A DNA stretch of 64,000 nt from Azotimanducus sp965220185 (GCA_965220185.1 OZ244807.1:682001-746000), one strand, 5' to 3'; shown: positions 41,861 to 51,273, counted from the stretch's first letter. Program-made: numbers and translations. The notes: a model not told the origin generated them from the sequence alone.

Positions 41861-43741
41861 CTACGGCCGATACCAAATCGGCGAACTCCAAGCGCGTTCC
41901 TGAATCGTTGCGTGCAGGTCTGGGTTCGGCGCCACGCCGCTGCGGATGGCATCCCAAGTTGACCAGCGGCAGGTTGGGTTCTCAAGCGCGCGCACGTAGT
42001 AGACCGACCGCACGGCGGTGTCAAACTCATGGTCGCGCCAATTGGCGGAAAGCGTGGCCGCGCCGACATCGGTCGAAATCTCACAGGTCGCAAGATCAAC
42101 GCTCGCATCGTTGTCCGGGCATCGGTGCGTTTCGGCATCGGGCGCAAGGCCATCTGAGCAAGCGATGTCAAACACTTTTTCTTGCACTTCACCATCTGCG
42201 ACCCAGCCCTTGACGATCTGCAGACGCTGCAGGGGCGCTGAGCCCGCATCGCGCGATGCCCATACGACAAAGCTTGGGTTCGCCCCGTCCGCCGGGCTCA
42301 AGTCGCCGCCCATCGGCACGCCAATCTGATCAGCTTGTTCAACGCCGTCGGCGCGCGTCGCAATATCTTCAGGGAATCCGTAGCCGGCGAAGAAGCGAAG
42401 CAGCATCCGCGGGCCTGAAGTCGAATAGGTTTCCTTGCGCCGGAACGCATCGAAAATAGATTCGCGCGTGTTGGACTCGGCCCATGCGACCGCGAGCCCG
42501 GACGCGCCGAACTCGCTGTTGCGCGTCGATGCGAACATGCCTTCACCTTGTTCAGCCCCTGGAACGGGCACAGAGCCTCTTTGCTCAGGCGTCGCATCCA
42601 AGAGGCCAACTTTCCCCCAGTAGTCGTCTTCTTCAAAAGACCCTGCCGAAACGTGGGAGTCACTCGAGCCGATCACGCCAAACGCGAAGGGGTTGAAGCC
42701 TTGCGTCTCTTCGAGCATCAGGCCGTTCAGAAACGCTTCGCGCACATAACTCCCCGGCACTTGGCTTGGCTCGTCGGTGGCGACCTTGACGGTCATGATC
42801 TCGAAATCGGCCCACTCATCGTTCGGGGAGAGCGCCGGATGCGTATCGGACGTGCCTTTGACCTGCGTATTCTCAACCAAAGGCTCGTTGCGCATGCGCT
42901 GGTCGGCGTATTCTGCGGTGAAGGGCTGCTTGCTCCAATCGGTGAGGCGAAACATCCAGCCGTCGGAGCCGTTGGAGTTGTGCGGTATCGCAATCAGGTC
43001 GCGCCCCATACCACGCTGCGCGTCCATCCAGTTCCAAAGGTCTTCAGGGTTTGTCGACATGTGTGCCGAGAAAATCACTTCGGGCGCGTCGCTGCCGCGA
43101 AATATCACGTTTCTGTGCAGATTCTCCATGTTGCCGCCAGCGGACGAGTATTCGTAGCCGATGAAGGTGGTGAAAGTGCCTGGGTCGTTGTGACGCTCGG
43201 CGGCCTCGACGATTCGCTTCCATGCATCGCGGTGGACTTCTGGATTGTCTAAGTCATCCTCCTCGCGCGGCAGGGCAAATCGGTCGATCAACTCAAGGAA
43301 CCCTGTGCGCAGGCCTTCGGCGCCGCGCGCCTGGCGCAACTGCTCGGACACCGGATGCGAGGCGACCACCGAATCGGGATCGAACATCGCGCGCATCATG
43401 CCCAAGTAAATGCCATGGTCGGTCACGGCTTGGAAGTCGAGCGGCGCAGGCAAGCTCATCTCGCGGCCAGACGGATGCAAAATGGTTTCACCCTTGGCGA
43501 ATCGATAGGCATCGTCCGGGCCGGTGCGGTTGCCGAACATGAAGGCGTCGAACGACCAGTTCGTGTGCACGTGCAGGTCGCCGAAATAGGCGTTGCGCAA
43601 GGGGTTGACTTCGATTGTGCTACTGACTGCGTCGGCGAGCTGCGAAGTGGGCGCCTCGTCAGCCGCCTGCTCGTTCGGACTACACCCGACGGCCAAGAGC
43701 GCGAGCGGCAGGGTTGCGAGAGCGCGGGGAATGGCGTTCAT
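41861..43741 (-). CDS. DUF3604 lipoprotein
   Basis: A 626-residue protein with a lipobox (LLALLAVGCS), so probably anchored in the periplasm or outer membrane. DUF3604 features are present: AYFGDLHVHTNWSFDAFMFG, a PHP-like H-x-H metal motif; FQAVTDHGIYLGM; FTTFIGYEYSS; IPHNSNGSDG; GVIGSSDSHVSAGSF. The family is related to PHP-type phosphoesterases and is common in marine Gammaproteobacteria; its substrate is not known. The ATG at 43741 fits the signal sequence. It is divergent from rpiA. Confidence 0.88.
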   Translation of the reverse strand: MNAIPRALATLPLALLAVGCSPNEQAADEAPTSQLADAVSSTIEVNPLRNAYFGDLHVHTNWSFDAFMFGNRTGPDDAYRFAKGETILHPSGREMSLPAPLDFQAVTDHGIYLGMMRAMFDPDSVVASHPVSEQLRQARGAEGLRTGFLELIDRFALPREEDDLDNPEVHRDAWKRIVEAAERHNDPGTFTTFIGYEYSSAGGNMENLHRNVIFRGSDAPEVIFSAHMSTNPEDLWNWMDAQRGMGRDLIAIPHNSNGSDGWMFRLTDWSKQPFTAEYADQRMRNEPLVENTQVKGTSDTHPALSPNDEWADFEIMTVKVATDEPSQVPGSYVREAFLNGLMLEETQGFNPFAFGVIGSSDSHVSAGSFEEDDYWGKVGLLDATPEQRGSVPVPGAEQGEGMFASTRNSEFGASGLAVAWAESNTRESIFDAFRRKETYSTSGPRMLLRFFAGYGFPEDIATRADGVEQADQIGVPMGGDLSPADGANPSFVVWASRDAGSAPLQRLQIVKGWVADGEVQEKVFDIACSDGLAPDAETHRCPDNDASVDLATCEISTDVGAATLSANWRDHEFDTAVRSVYYVRALENPTCRWSTWDAIRSGVAPNPDLHATIQERAWSSPIWYRP

Positions 43742-43824
43742 CGGTTCACTCCAATCTGAAACGGACACTGGACTTTCGGATGTTTATAGTATGCTCTGTT
43801 TTTGATGGCATGTAACACGCCCTC

Positions 43825-44490
43825 GTGAACCGGCAAACACTGAAAGCGCGAGTGGCACAGGAAGCCATTGAATATACCCGCGAGCGGCTTACGCCTGATG
43901 CTGTGCTTGGCATTGGCACGGGCTCGACGGTCAATCACTTTATTGACGCGTTACCGTGTTTGTGCGGCCAGTTCGCAGGCTGTGTGGCGAGTTCCGAGAT
44001 GAGCGCGGAGCGGCTCGCGCGCAGCGGCTGCAACGTCATTGACTTGAACGAGGCGGACGCGCTGCAACTCTACGTCGATGGTGCCGACGAAGCGGACCTT
44101 TCTCGCAGGCTCATCAAGGGCGGCGGCGGCGCGCTGACGCGCGAGAAGATCGTCGCAACGGCGAGCGATCACTTTCTGTGCATCATTGACGAATCGAAAC
44201 GCAAAGCTCGCCTCGGCGCGTTTCCCTTGGCCGTTGAGGTGCTGCCGATCGCTGTGACGCAGGTTCGGGGCGCGCTCACAGCCCTCGGAGGGCAGCCGCA
44301 TCTACGTGCGAACTTCCGCTCCGATGAAGGCAATGTCATCCTTGATGTCACCAATCTCGACTTCTCCGACCCCCTCGCGCTCGAATCTGAAATCAACCAG
44401 ATTCCGGGAGTGGTCGCGAACGGCATTTTCGCTCGCCGTCCGGCCGATCAAGTCATGCTGGCATCAAAGTCGGGTATCAGCGTTTACTAA
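43825..44490 (+). CDS. rpiA: Ribose-5-phosphate isomerase A
   Basis: A 221-residue pentose-phosphate enzyme that interconverts ribose-5-phosphate and ribulose-5-phosphate. LGIGTGSTVNHFIDAL is the phosphate-binding loop. YVDGADEAD carries the catalytic Asp residues, LIKGGGGALTREKIVA the lysine, and GVVANGIFARRPADQVMLA the C-terminal family end. The start is GTG 43825. It is followed after one base by the helicase gene. Confidence 0.95.
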   Translation: MNRQTLKARVAQEAIEYTRERLTPDAVLGIGTGSTVNHFIDALPCLCGQFAGCVASSEMSAERLARSGCNVIDLNEADALQLYVDGADEADLSRRLIKGGGGALTREKIVATASDHFLCIIDESKRKARLGAFPLAVEVLPIAVTQVRGALTALGGQPHLRANFRSDEGNVILDVTNLDFSDPLALESEINQIPGVVANGIFARRPADQVMLASKSGISVY

Positions 44491-44491
44491 C

Positions 44492-46702
44492 ATGCACGCC
44501 ACCGACATCCTCGACAGGCTCAACGACGAACAGAAGCAGGCGGTCAGTGCGCCGCTCGGCAATTCGCTAGTGCTCGCGGGCGCGGGCACTGGCAAAACGC
44601 GCGTGCTCACACATCGCATCGCATGGCTGGCGACGCATGAACGCATGCCCCTCGGCAACATTCTCGCAGTCACCTTCACCAACAAGGCCGCGAATGAGAT
44701 GCGCGAGCGCGTTGCTGCGCTTGTCGGCGATGCCGGCATCGGGCGTTGGATCGGCACCTTCCACAGCACCGCCTTGAGGCTGCTTCGCAGCCACCGGCAC
44801 GAGGCCAAGCTTGGTGACGAATTCGCCATCATCGACGCCGACGATCAGCTTCGCATCATCCGCAATCTGCAAATCGACATGAACATTTCGGTTGACAAGG
44901 TCAATCCACGCAACACGCGCTCGTATATCAGCAAACAGAAGGAACAAGGCCGGCGCCATGCCAACGCCGCGCGCTTCAATCAGCCTTATGAGTCCGAATA
45001 CAAGCGCATCTACAAGGCTTATGAAGAGCGCTGCCAGAAGGAATCGCTCGTCGATTTTGGTGAGATGCTGCTGCGCTGCCTTGAGATGCTGCGCGAGCAC
45101 GAGGACCTCCTTCGCCTCTACCGGCGCGTGTTTGAGAACGTGCTGGTCGATGAATTTCAAGACACCAACGCCATTCAGTACGACTGGCTCAAGCTGATTG
45201 CCAAGGACGCTTCAAGCTTCATGGCGGTGGGCGACGACGATCAATCAATCTACGGCTGGCGCGGCGCGGAAGTGGCCAACATGAATCGCCTGTTGACCGA
45301 CTTCAAGCCGGTGAGCGTGCATCGCCTCGAACAAAACTACCGCTCAAGCGAGCATATCCTGCAAGCGGCCAACAGCGTCATCTCGCACAACGACGGGCGG
45401 CTCGGCAAGAACCTGTGGACCGACCGAGGCGAGGGTCAGCCGATCGTGCTGACGCGCTCGGTCAACGAGCACAGCGAAGCCGACGCCGTGGCCGAGTTCG
45501 CCAAGGACTACGCAATGAACGGCGGCAAGTACGACGACATCGCCGTGCTCTACCGAACCCACGCCCTTTCGCGCGTCGTTGAACGGTCTTTCAATGGCCG
45601 CGCCGTGCCCTATCGAATATACGGCGGCCTACGATTCTTCGAGCGCGCCGAGATCAAGGATGCGCTCGCCTACATGCGCCTCGTCGCCACGCCGGATGTG
45701 GATTTTGCGTTCGCGCGCGTGGTCAACACGCCGACGCGCGGCATGGGTTCGAAGTCGATCGAGCGATTGCGCGCGATTGCGCTTGAGCGAGGCGTTTCGC
45801 TCTTCCGCGCCGCTGAAGCGGCGATTGTCGAGCACCTGCTGCCTGCGCGCACCCTGAATGCCTTGGATGGCTTCTTGCGGCTGCTGGCCAATATGCGACG
45901 CGCGAGCGAAGGCGCCGAACTCGCTGAGATTGCGGATCAATGCATTCGACTTTCAGGTCTCGTTGATTTTCATGCGCCGGACAAGACCGAGACATCGATT
46001 GGCAGGCGCGAGAACCTGCAGGAGCTCGTGAACGCCTGTTCGCAGTTCGTCGAAGAGCCTGTGGGCGACGACGAGCAAGGGACACCTGCCTCGGCGTTGC
46101 GCGCCTTTCTTGATCATGCGTCGCTCGGCGAAGACGCGCCGCAAGCGGACGTGGGCGCGGATGCGGTGCGGCTGATGACGGTGCATTCCGCGAAAGGCTT
46201 GGAGTTTCCTGTCGTGCAGCTGATCGGTGTCGAGGACGGCATCTTCCCCAATTCCATGGCGATCAACGAAGGCGGCCTCGAAGAAGAACGGCGGCTATTT
46301 TATGTCGCCATGACAAGAGCCATGAAGGAACTCAGAATCGGCTATGCGGAAGTGCGCACGCGCTACGGTCAAGGCGCGAGTCATAGCCTGCCGTCGCGGT
46401 TTCTCGCCGAGATTCCGGAGGACAATACCGATCGCATGTTCTTTGAGCCCGCACGAGCTTCGCCTTCTTACTCGCGTTCGCGTCCGTCAGTGCCTGCTTC
46501 AACCGAGTCAATCGCCAAAGGCGGCGATGAGATTGCTGGCGTTCGCAGCGGCGCGATTGTCAAACACGCGAAGTTCGGCGAGGGCATTGTGCTTGCGACT
46601 GCTGGCAGCGGCGACAACGCGCGCGTTCAAGTGCAGTTCAAGCGCTTTGGCAGCAAGTGGCTCGTGCTAGGCTACGCTAACCTGCAAGTGTTGGAGTCGT
46701 AA
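44492..46702 (+). CDS. uvrD: UvrD/PcrA-type DNA helicase
   Basis: A 736-residue superfamily 1A helicase for mismatch and nucleotide-excision repair. Motifs are complete: LNDEQKQAV (Q motif), LAGAGTGKTRVL (Walker A), VTFTNKAANEMRERV (Ia), VDEFQDTN (II), VGDDDQSIYGWRGA (III), LEQNYRSS (IV), TVHSAKGLEFPVV (V) and FYVAMTRAMKEL (VI). The C-terminal RGAIVKHAKFGEGIVL resembles the Tudor-like tail of UvrD/PcrA that contacts RNA polymerase. Rep is less likely because of this tail. Confidence 0.93.
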   Translation: MHATDILDRLNDEQKQAVSAPLGNSLVLAGAGTGKTRVLTHRIAWLATHERMPLGNILAVTFTNKAANEMRERVAALVGDAGIGRWIGTFHSTALRLLRSHRHEAKLGDEFAIIDADDQLRIIRNLQIDMNISVDKVNPRNTRSYISKQKEQGRRHANAARFNQPYESEYKRIYKAYEERCQKESLVDFGEMLLRCLEMLREHEDLLRLYRRVFENVLVDEFQDTNAIQYDWLKLIAKDASSFMAVGDDDQSIYGWRGAEVANMNRLLTDFKPVSVHRLEQNYRSSEHILQAANSVISHNDGRLGKNLWTDRGEGQPIVLTRSVNEHSEADAVAEFAKDYAMNGGKYDDIAVLYRTHALSRVVERSFNGRAVPYRIYGGLRFFERAEIKDALAYMRLVATPDVDFAFARVVNTPTRGMGSKSIERLRAIALERGVSLFRAAEAAIVEHLLPARTLNALDGFLRLLANMRRASEGAELAEIADQCIRLSGLVDFHAPDKTETSIGRRENLQELVNACSQFVEEPVGDDEQGTPASALRAFLDHASLGEDAPQADVGADAVRLMTVHSAKGLEFPVVQLIGVEDGIFPNSMAINEGGLEEERRLFYVAMTRAMKELRIGYAEVRTRYGQGASHSLPSRFLAEIPEDNTDRMFFEPARASPSYSRSRPSVPASTESIAKGGDEIAGVRSGAIVKHAKFGEGIVLATAGSGDNARVQVQFKRFGSKWLVLGYANLQVLES

Positions 46703-47800
46703 GTGTCTGCGTGGAAGTTTGTTGCCACTGCCTTCATGGCTTTCAGTGTGCTCGCTTGCGGCGGCGGTGCGAACGACGAGGCGAACAATCGGGCTGATGC
46801 GCCCGCGACGCAAGTATTCAAATGGAAAATGGCGACCACTTGGCCGAAGAACCTGCCGGGCATGGGCACCGGTGCTGAACGCTTTGCGCGTCAAGTTGAA
46901 GCCATGAGCGCTGGCCGGCTCAAGATTCAGGTGTATGGCGCTGGCGAGCTCGTACCTGCGCTCGATGTCTTTGATGCGGTCTCAGGCGGCGCCGCCGAAA
47001 TGGGTCACGGCGCGGCGTACTATTGGCGCGGCAAGCTACCTGTGGCGGCGTTTTTCACGGCAGTGCCCTTCGGCATGACGGCGCCAGAGATGAACGCTTG
47101 GATCGAATGGGGCGGCGGCCTCGAACTCTGGCGCGAAGCCTATGCGCCTTTCAACCTGTATCCCATGGTCGCTGGCAACACCACGACGCAAATGGGCGGC
47201 TGGTTTAATCGCGAGATCAACTCGCTTGAGGATTTGAGGGGACTCAAGATGCGCATTCCCGGGCTCGCTGGCGAAGTTTGGCAGCGCGCGGGCGGCACCG
47301 CCGTTGTGCTGCCGGGCGGCGAGCTCTTTACGTCATTGCAGCGCGGCGCGATTGACGCCACCGAATGGGTCGGCCCATACAACGACCTCGCGCTCGGACT
47401 GCACGTCATCGCCGACTATTACTACTATCCGGGCTGGCACGAGCCTGGCGCGGTGCTTGAGGCGATCGTCAATATGGATGCGTGGAACAGCCTGCCGCCG
47501 GATCTTCAGGCCATTTTGGAGGGCGCGGCGGCGGCCATCAACGACAGCATGACCAACGAGTTCTCGGCGCGCAATGCGATTTCGTTGCAAACGCTCGTTG
47601 CAGAGCACGGCGTTGAGGTGCGCCCGTTCCCCGATGATGTGATTGACCGGCTGCGCGAGATCTCCGAAGAGATCATGCGTGAGACACGCGAGGATGGCGA
47701 CCTCTCGCGGCGCATTGTCGATTCATTCTTGGAGTTTCGCGAACAGGCCAAGGCCTACCAGCAGGTGAGCGATGTCGCTTTCGCTGCTATTCGCGAATGA
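46703..47800 (+). CDS. dctP: TRAP transporter substrate-binding lipoprotein (DctP family)
   Basis: A 365-residue periplasmic binding protein with a lipobox (SVLACGGG). KWKMATTWPKNLPGMG, LKIQVYGAGELVPALDVFDAVSGGAAEMGH, the conserved arginine region LRGLKMRIPGLAGEV (carboxylate binding) and GAIDATEWVGPYNDLALGL are typical. The type is close to the keto-acid or chloroaromatic-acid binding TRAP group. The start GTG 46703 follows the helicase stop directly. Its permease partners dctM and dctQ lie 7 kb away on the opposite strand, across the accessory island. Confidence 0.9.
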   Translation: MSAWKFVATAFMAFSVLACGGGANDEANNRADAPATQVFKWKMATTWPKNLPGMGTGAERFARQVEAMSAGRLKIQVYGAGELVPALDVFDAVSGGAAEMGHGAAYYWRGKLPVAAFFTAVPFGMTAPEMNAWIEWGGGLELWREAYAPFNLYPMVAGNTTTQMGGWFNREINSLEDLRGLKMRIPGLAGEVWQRAGGTAVVLPGGELFTSLQRGAIDATEWVGPYNDLALGLHVIADYYYYPGWHEPGAVLEAIVNMDAWNSLPPDLQAILEGAAAAINDSMTNEFSARNAISLQTLVAEHGVEVRPFPDDVIDRLREISEEIMRETREDGDLSRRIVDSFLEFREQAKAYQQVSDVAFAAIRE

Positions 47801-47889
47801 AAATCATCGATTTCAAGGCGACACGATACGAGGTGGAGGACGGAATCGCGATCATCGCCCTGAATCGGCCGCCGAATTTCAGCCAATGA
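47797..47889 (+). pseudogene. Enoyl-CoA hydratase N-terminal stub
   Basis: ATG overlaps the dctP stop (ATGA). The frame reads 30 residues (MKIIDFKATRYEVEDG, then IAIIALNRPPNFSQ), the first strand-turn of an enoyl-CoA hydratase/isomerase, and then stops. The typical continuation after LNRPxxxNA is missing. A MITE family A end follows 25 bp later. It is a truncated gene left at the island border. Confidence 0.75.
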
Positions 47890-47913
47890 GCACTTGTGGC
47901 ATTATCGCACCAC

Positions 47914-47930
47914 TAAGGAAGGTCTGATCA
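47914..47930 (+). mobile_element. MITE family A end fragment
   Basis: TAAGGAAGGTCTGATCA matches the left end of copy 3, including its A-for-G change; the rest of the element is absent. It lies between the enoyl-CoA hydratase stub and the P450 start. Confidence 0.65.
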
Positions 47931-47946
47931 CCTTGACGAGACCAGC

Positions 47947-49281
47947 ATGACAGATACGCCCGCTAGCAATATTGGGAGTGGCATTATCAACAAGGAATGG
48001 CGCGAGACTTGGGCGCGTGATGTGCATGAGGATCCAATGTCCATTCCGCTTGATCGATTGAATCCCGCTCACACGGGCTACTTTGAGGCCAACACGGTGC
48101 TTCCATTTTTCGCCCGCCTGCGCCGGGAAGCGCCGGTGCACCGCTGCGAGGACAGCGAGTTCGGCCCCTATTGGTCAATCACCAAGTACGAGGATGTCAA
48201 ACATGTCGATATGAGTCACGAGATATTCTCATCCGATATCGACAATGGCGGCATCCGCCTCGGGCTGCCGATACCGAACTGGGGTGATGCGGCGTCGATT
48301 TCCTATCTGCCGATGTTCATCATGCGTGACCCACCGGTGCACACGCGGCAACGCAAAGACTTGGCACCGAAGTTCGCACCGACGGCGCTCGCAAGCTGGG
48401 GCAAACTGATACGGAAACGCGCCGTCTCGATCTTAGATGGCCTGCCAGTCGGCGAGACCTTCAACTGGGTGCGCGAAGTGTCGGTCGAACTCACGGGGCA
48501 AATGCTCGCGACGCTCTTCGACGTCCCGCAAGCAGACCGGCACAAGCTCATCCACTGGTCTGACACGGTGGAGCGCATCGTCAACCCAGACTATTTTGAG
48601 ACACCCGAGGACGGCTTCAAGGAAATCTGGAAGTGCTTCGACTACTTTCAAGGCATTTGGCAAGAACGCGCCGCCGCTTCCGAGCCAGGGGAGGACTTGA
48701 TCTCCTTCCTCGCGCACGGCAAATCCACACGCAACATGGCGCCCAATGAGTTCCTCGGCAACGTGATTCTGCTGATCGTCGGCGGCAACGACACCACGCG
48801 AAATTCGATTTCAGGTGGCGTGCTGGCGCTCAACAAGTTCCCTGACGAGTTCGCGCGCGTCAAAGCCGATCATTCGCTCATCGAACCTATGGTGTCGGAG
48901 ATTATCCGCTGGCAATCGCCGGTCGCGCACATGTGCCGCACAGCCATGCAGGACACGGAAATGAAAGGCCAGAAGATCAGCAAATGGGACAAGGTCTGTA
49001 TCTGGTATGTCTCCGGCAATCGCGATGAAGATGTGTTCCCGGACGGCGACCGCTTCATGATTGGGCGCGAGAACGCGCGCCAGCATATGGGTTTCGGCTT
49101 CGGCATCCACCGCTGCATCGGCTATCGCCTTGCCGAGTTGCAACTGAAAATTCTCTGGGAAGAAATTCTCGCGCGCTTCTCCGATGTCGAAGTCGTAGGG
49201 GAGCCGAAGTACCTCAATTCCAGCTTTATTCGCGGCATCACCGAACTGCCGGTGCGGGTGCGGGCACGCCAGCCTCGATAG
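47947..49281 (+). CDS. Cytochrome P450
   Basis: A 444-residue soluble class I P450. The I-helix oxygen-binding motif is GGNDTTRN, the ExxR pair is in EIIRW, and the haem loop is GFGFGIHRCIG with the axial Cys at residue 390. The sequence style is similar to bacterial CYPs acting on terpenes, steroids or alkyl chains, but I cannot place it in one family. It needs a ferredoxin and a reductase that are not nearby; the rubredoxin at 57718 is a normal gene and not an obvious partner. Confidence 0.93.
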   Translation: MTDTPASNIGSGIINKEWRETWARDVHEDPMSIPLDRLNPAHTGYFEANTVLPFFARLRREAPVHRCEDSEFGPYWSITKYEDVKHVDMSHEIFSSDIDNGGIRLGLPIPNWGDAASISYLPMFIMRDPPVHTRQRKDLAPKFAPTALASWGKLIRKRAVSILDGLPVGETFNWVREVSVELTGQMLATLFDVPQADRHKLIHWSDTVERIVNPDYFETPEDGFKEIWKCFDYFQGIWQERAAASEPGEDLISFLAHGKSTRNMAPNEFLGNVILLIVGGNDTTRNSISGGVLALNKFPDEFARVKADHSLIEPMVSEIIRWQSPVAHMCRTAMQDTEMKGQKISKWDKVCIWYVSGNRDEDVFPDGDRFMIGRENARQHMGFGFGIHRCIGYRLAELQLKILWEEILARFSDVEVVGEPKYLNSSFIRGITELPVRVRARQPR

Positions 49282-49337
49282 TATTCAAAGCTGGCAGCAC
49301 CCACCAGATTTCAGAAACATAGCATATAATCGCAACT

Positions 49338-49649
49338 ATGACAAATTTAGGACATCTTCCAGAAATGCCAGAACATGGTGAAAACATCATCGAGCGTGCT
49401 TGCCTAGATAAGGCGGGACGCATCGTGGTACCCGCGAGCATTCGTAGACTACTGAAAGTAAGTGCGGGACAGAGTTTTATCGTTTCTGTCACTCGCGAAC
49501 CTCCAAGCCACGTCATTGAGATGAGAACTATTGAGAGCGCGATTGAGCGAGCTCAAGCGATTGCAGAAGAAAAGCGTAAAGGATGTGAGGGTTCGGTGGT
49601 TGACGAGTTCATCGCACAGAGACGGACCGAAGCTTTAAGGAAGGTCTGA
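49338..49649 (+). CDS. vapB: AbrB/VapB-type antitoxin, C-terminus altered by MITE
   Basis: A 103-residue protein with a SpoVT-AbrB swapped-hairpin domain (ERACLDKAGRIVVPASIRRLL, VSAGQSFIVSVT) and a charged C-terminal tail that should bind the toxin. The last codons (RKV) and the stop TGA 49647-49649 come from MITE copy 3. Without the element the frame would continue through TESESW into the start of the toxin gene. It forms a VapBC-like pair with the PIN gene downstream. Confidence 0.82.
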   Translation: MTNLGHLPEMPEHGENIIERACLDKAGRIVVPASIRRLLKVSAGQSFIVSVTREPPSHVIEMRTIESAIERAQAIAEEKRKGCEGSVVDEFIAQRRTEALRKV

Positions 49650-49780
49650 TCAAGTCTACTGAGCTCAGCACTTCACTGCGTCATTCCTCATGACATGGGG
49701 CCGGTCACGCTGCGCACGTCTCCTTGCCAGCACACGCCTGATGGCCTCTGAGCTTTGCAGACTTCATCAGACCTTCCCTA
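49636..49780. mobile_element. MITE family A, copy 3, inserted between antitoxin and toxin
   Basis: 145 bp between TA sites, with ends AGGAAGGTCTGATCAAG and TCAGACCTTCCC and an interior highly similar to copy 1. It separates vapB from vapC and places the toxin start 15 bp after its right end. Confidence 0.87.
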
Positions 49781-49794
49781 ACGGAAAGTGAGTC

Positions 49795-50184
49795 GTGGCC
49801 GAAGCAGTCTTGGATGCGTCGGCTTTGCTCGCGCTGATCTACCGCGAGGCTGGATGGGAGCAGGTCAAGGCCCAAGTTGCCAAATCCGCGGCCACAAGTA
49901 CAGCAAATCTATCTGAAGTGGCAGCGAAGCTACATGACAAAGGATGGCAGAAATTTGAAACTGAAAATGTGCTCACATCCTTCAATCTTGATCAAATCTC
50001 CGTGAATTACGAAATTGCCATGCTGGCGGCAGCCCTTCGACTTCCTACACGCGAATATGGATTGGGATTAGGAGACAGGCTCTGCCTTGCGACTGGCAGT
50101 TTCCTTCGTTTGCCCGTGCTAACAGCGGACCGAATCTGGTTGGAAATTGACAGTCCAGATATCGACATCAAGCTGATTCGTTGA
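49795..50184 (+). CDS. vapC: PIN-domain toxin (VapC type)
   Basis: A 129-residue PIN RNase. The acidic residues of the active site are visible: VLDASALLALIYREAG (D), TANLSEVAAKL (E), GLGDRLCLATG (D) and VLTADRIWLE (D). Start GTG 49795, with GGAAAG before it. The MITE just upstream breaks the usual overlap with the antitoxin gene, so the ratio of the two proteins may be changed. Confidence 0.85.
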   Translation: MAEAVLDASALLALIYREAGWEQVKAQVAKSAATSTANLSEVAAKLHDKGWQKFETENVLTSFNLDQISVNYEIAMLAAALRLPTREYGLGLGDRLCLATGSFLRLPVLTADRIWLEIDSPDIDIKLIR

Positions 50185-50280
50185 TTTCAAGCTCACCCAT
50201 GCGGTACCAACGCTTCCCGCACAAACGCATCTTCGGTAGAATTGAAGCCCGTCCCATATGTCTAAGCTCAAGCAGCGCAC

Positions 50281-51273
50281 ATGTCTGGCAGCCAAGTATC
50301 ATTGTTCACAGACATGGAGCGTCACCTGCAATTTGACCTCATCATCCAAGGCGACGCGCGGCAGGAGCTCGAAGCGCTTCCCGACGCTTGCATTGATCTG
50401 AGCTTCTGGTCTCCGCCATATTTTGTTGGCAAGTCCTATGAGAAAGACTTGTCCTTTGACGGGTGGCGGGAGCTGTTGCGTAACGTCATTGAGGCTCATC
50501 ATCGAATCCTAAAGCCCGGCGGATTTCTCGTCATCAATATCGGCGACATCTTGTGCTTTCCCGACCCGGACATGCCGAGATTCCAAGCCGACAACCTCCG
50601 GCGAAAAACAAATCCGGTGACCCGCGTTCAAGTGCTTGAAGCGAAGCGTTTGCACCCCAGCGCTTCGCGACAAGAACTCGGACTCATCTTGGGATGCAGC
50701 GAGCAGACGGTTCAGCGTCGTTTGGAGCACAACAATGTTCGCGGCGGCAAACACCAAAGCGCGACCAAGGTTTTGCTGACCGGCTGCATGGTGGCCGAGT
50801 GGGCTGAGGGCGCGGGCCTCTACCTCTATGATCAACGTGTCTGGCATAAAGATCCATGCTGGTCCAATAGCCGATGGCACTCGAACAGCTACCGCGCCGT
50901 AGACGAATTCGAACACGTCTACGTCTTCTGGCGACCTGGCATCGTCGAGTACGACCGACAGCGCCTGACCGATAAGGAATGGTCAGAATGGGGTTCGAGA
51001 GGCGTGTGGCGGTTACGATCTGTGAGCCGGAACCAACGCCACGAGGCCGAATTTCCAGAGGAGCTTGCGGCGCGCGTGATTCGACTCTATTCACGCGAGC
51101 ACGGGGTCGTACTCGATCCGTTTGTCGGGAGTGGCACCACCACCGCAGTCGCCAAGCGATTGAACCGGCACTGGCTCGGTATTGAGTACGATGCCAGCTA
51201 TGCTGAAATTGCTGCTGCACGAACGACGATGTACTTAAGCAATGAGAAATGCTTACATGGCGGCGGCTACTAA
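50281..51273 (+). CDS. DNA methyltransferase, beta-type (SPPY motif) with internal HTH-like insert
   Basis: A 330-residue modification enzyme. The catalytic motif is SFWSPPYFVG near residue 45 and the SAM motif is LDPFVGSGTTTAVAKRL near the C-terminus; this order is that of beta-class amino-methyltransferases. SPPY is usual for N4-cytosine enzymes but also occurs in N6-adenine ones. The middle has a helix-turn-helix-like segment (ASRQELGLILGCSEQTVQRRL). It overlaps the next methyltransferase by 32 bases and is the first gene of the restriction operon. Confidence 0.88.
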   Translation: MSGSQVSLFTDMERHLQFDLIIQGDARQELEALPDACIDLSFWSPPYFVGKSYEKDLSFDGWRELLRNVIEAHHRILKPGGFLVINIGDILCFPDPDMPRFQADNLRRKTNPVTRVQVLEAKRLHPSASRQELGLILGCSEQTVQRRLEHNNVRGGKHQSATKVLLTGCMVAEWAEGAGLYLYDQRVWHKDPCWSNSRWHSNSYRAVDEFEHVYVFWRPGIVEYDRQRLTDKEWSEWGSRGVWRLRSVSRNQRHEAEFPEELAARVIRLYSREHGVVLDPFVGSGTTTAVAKRLNRHWLGIEYDASYAEIAAARTTMYLSNEKCLHGGGY

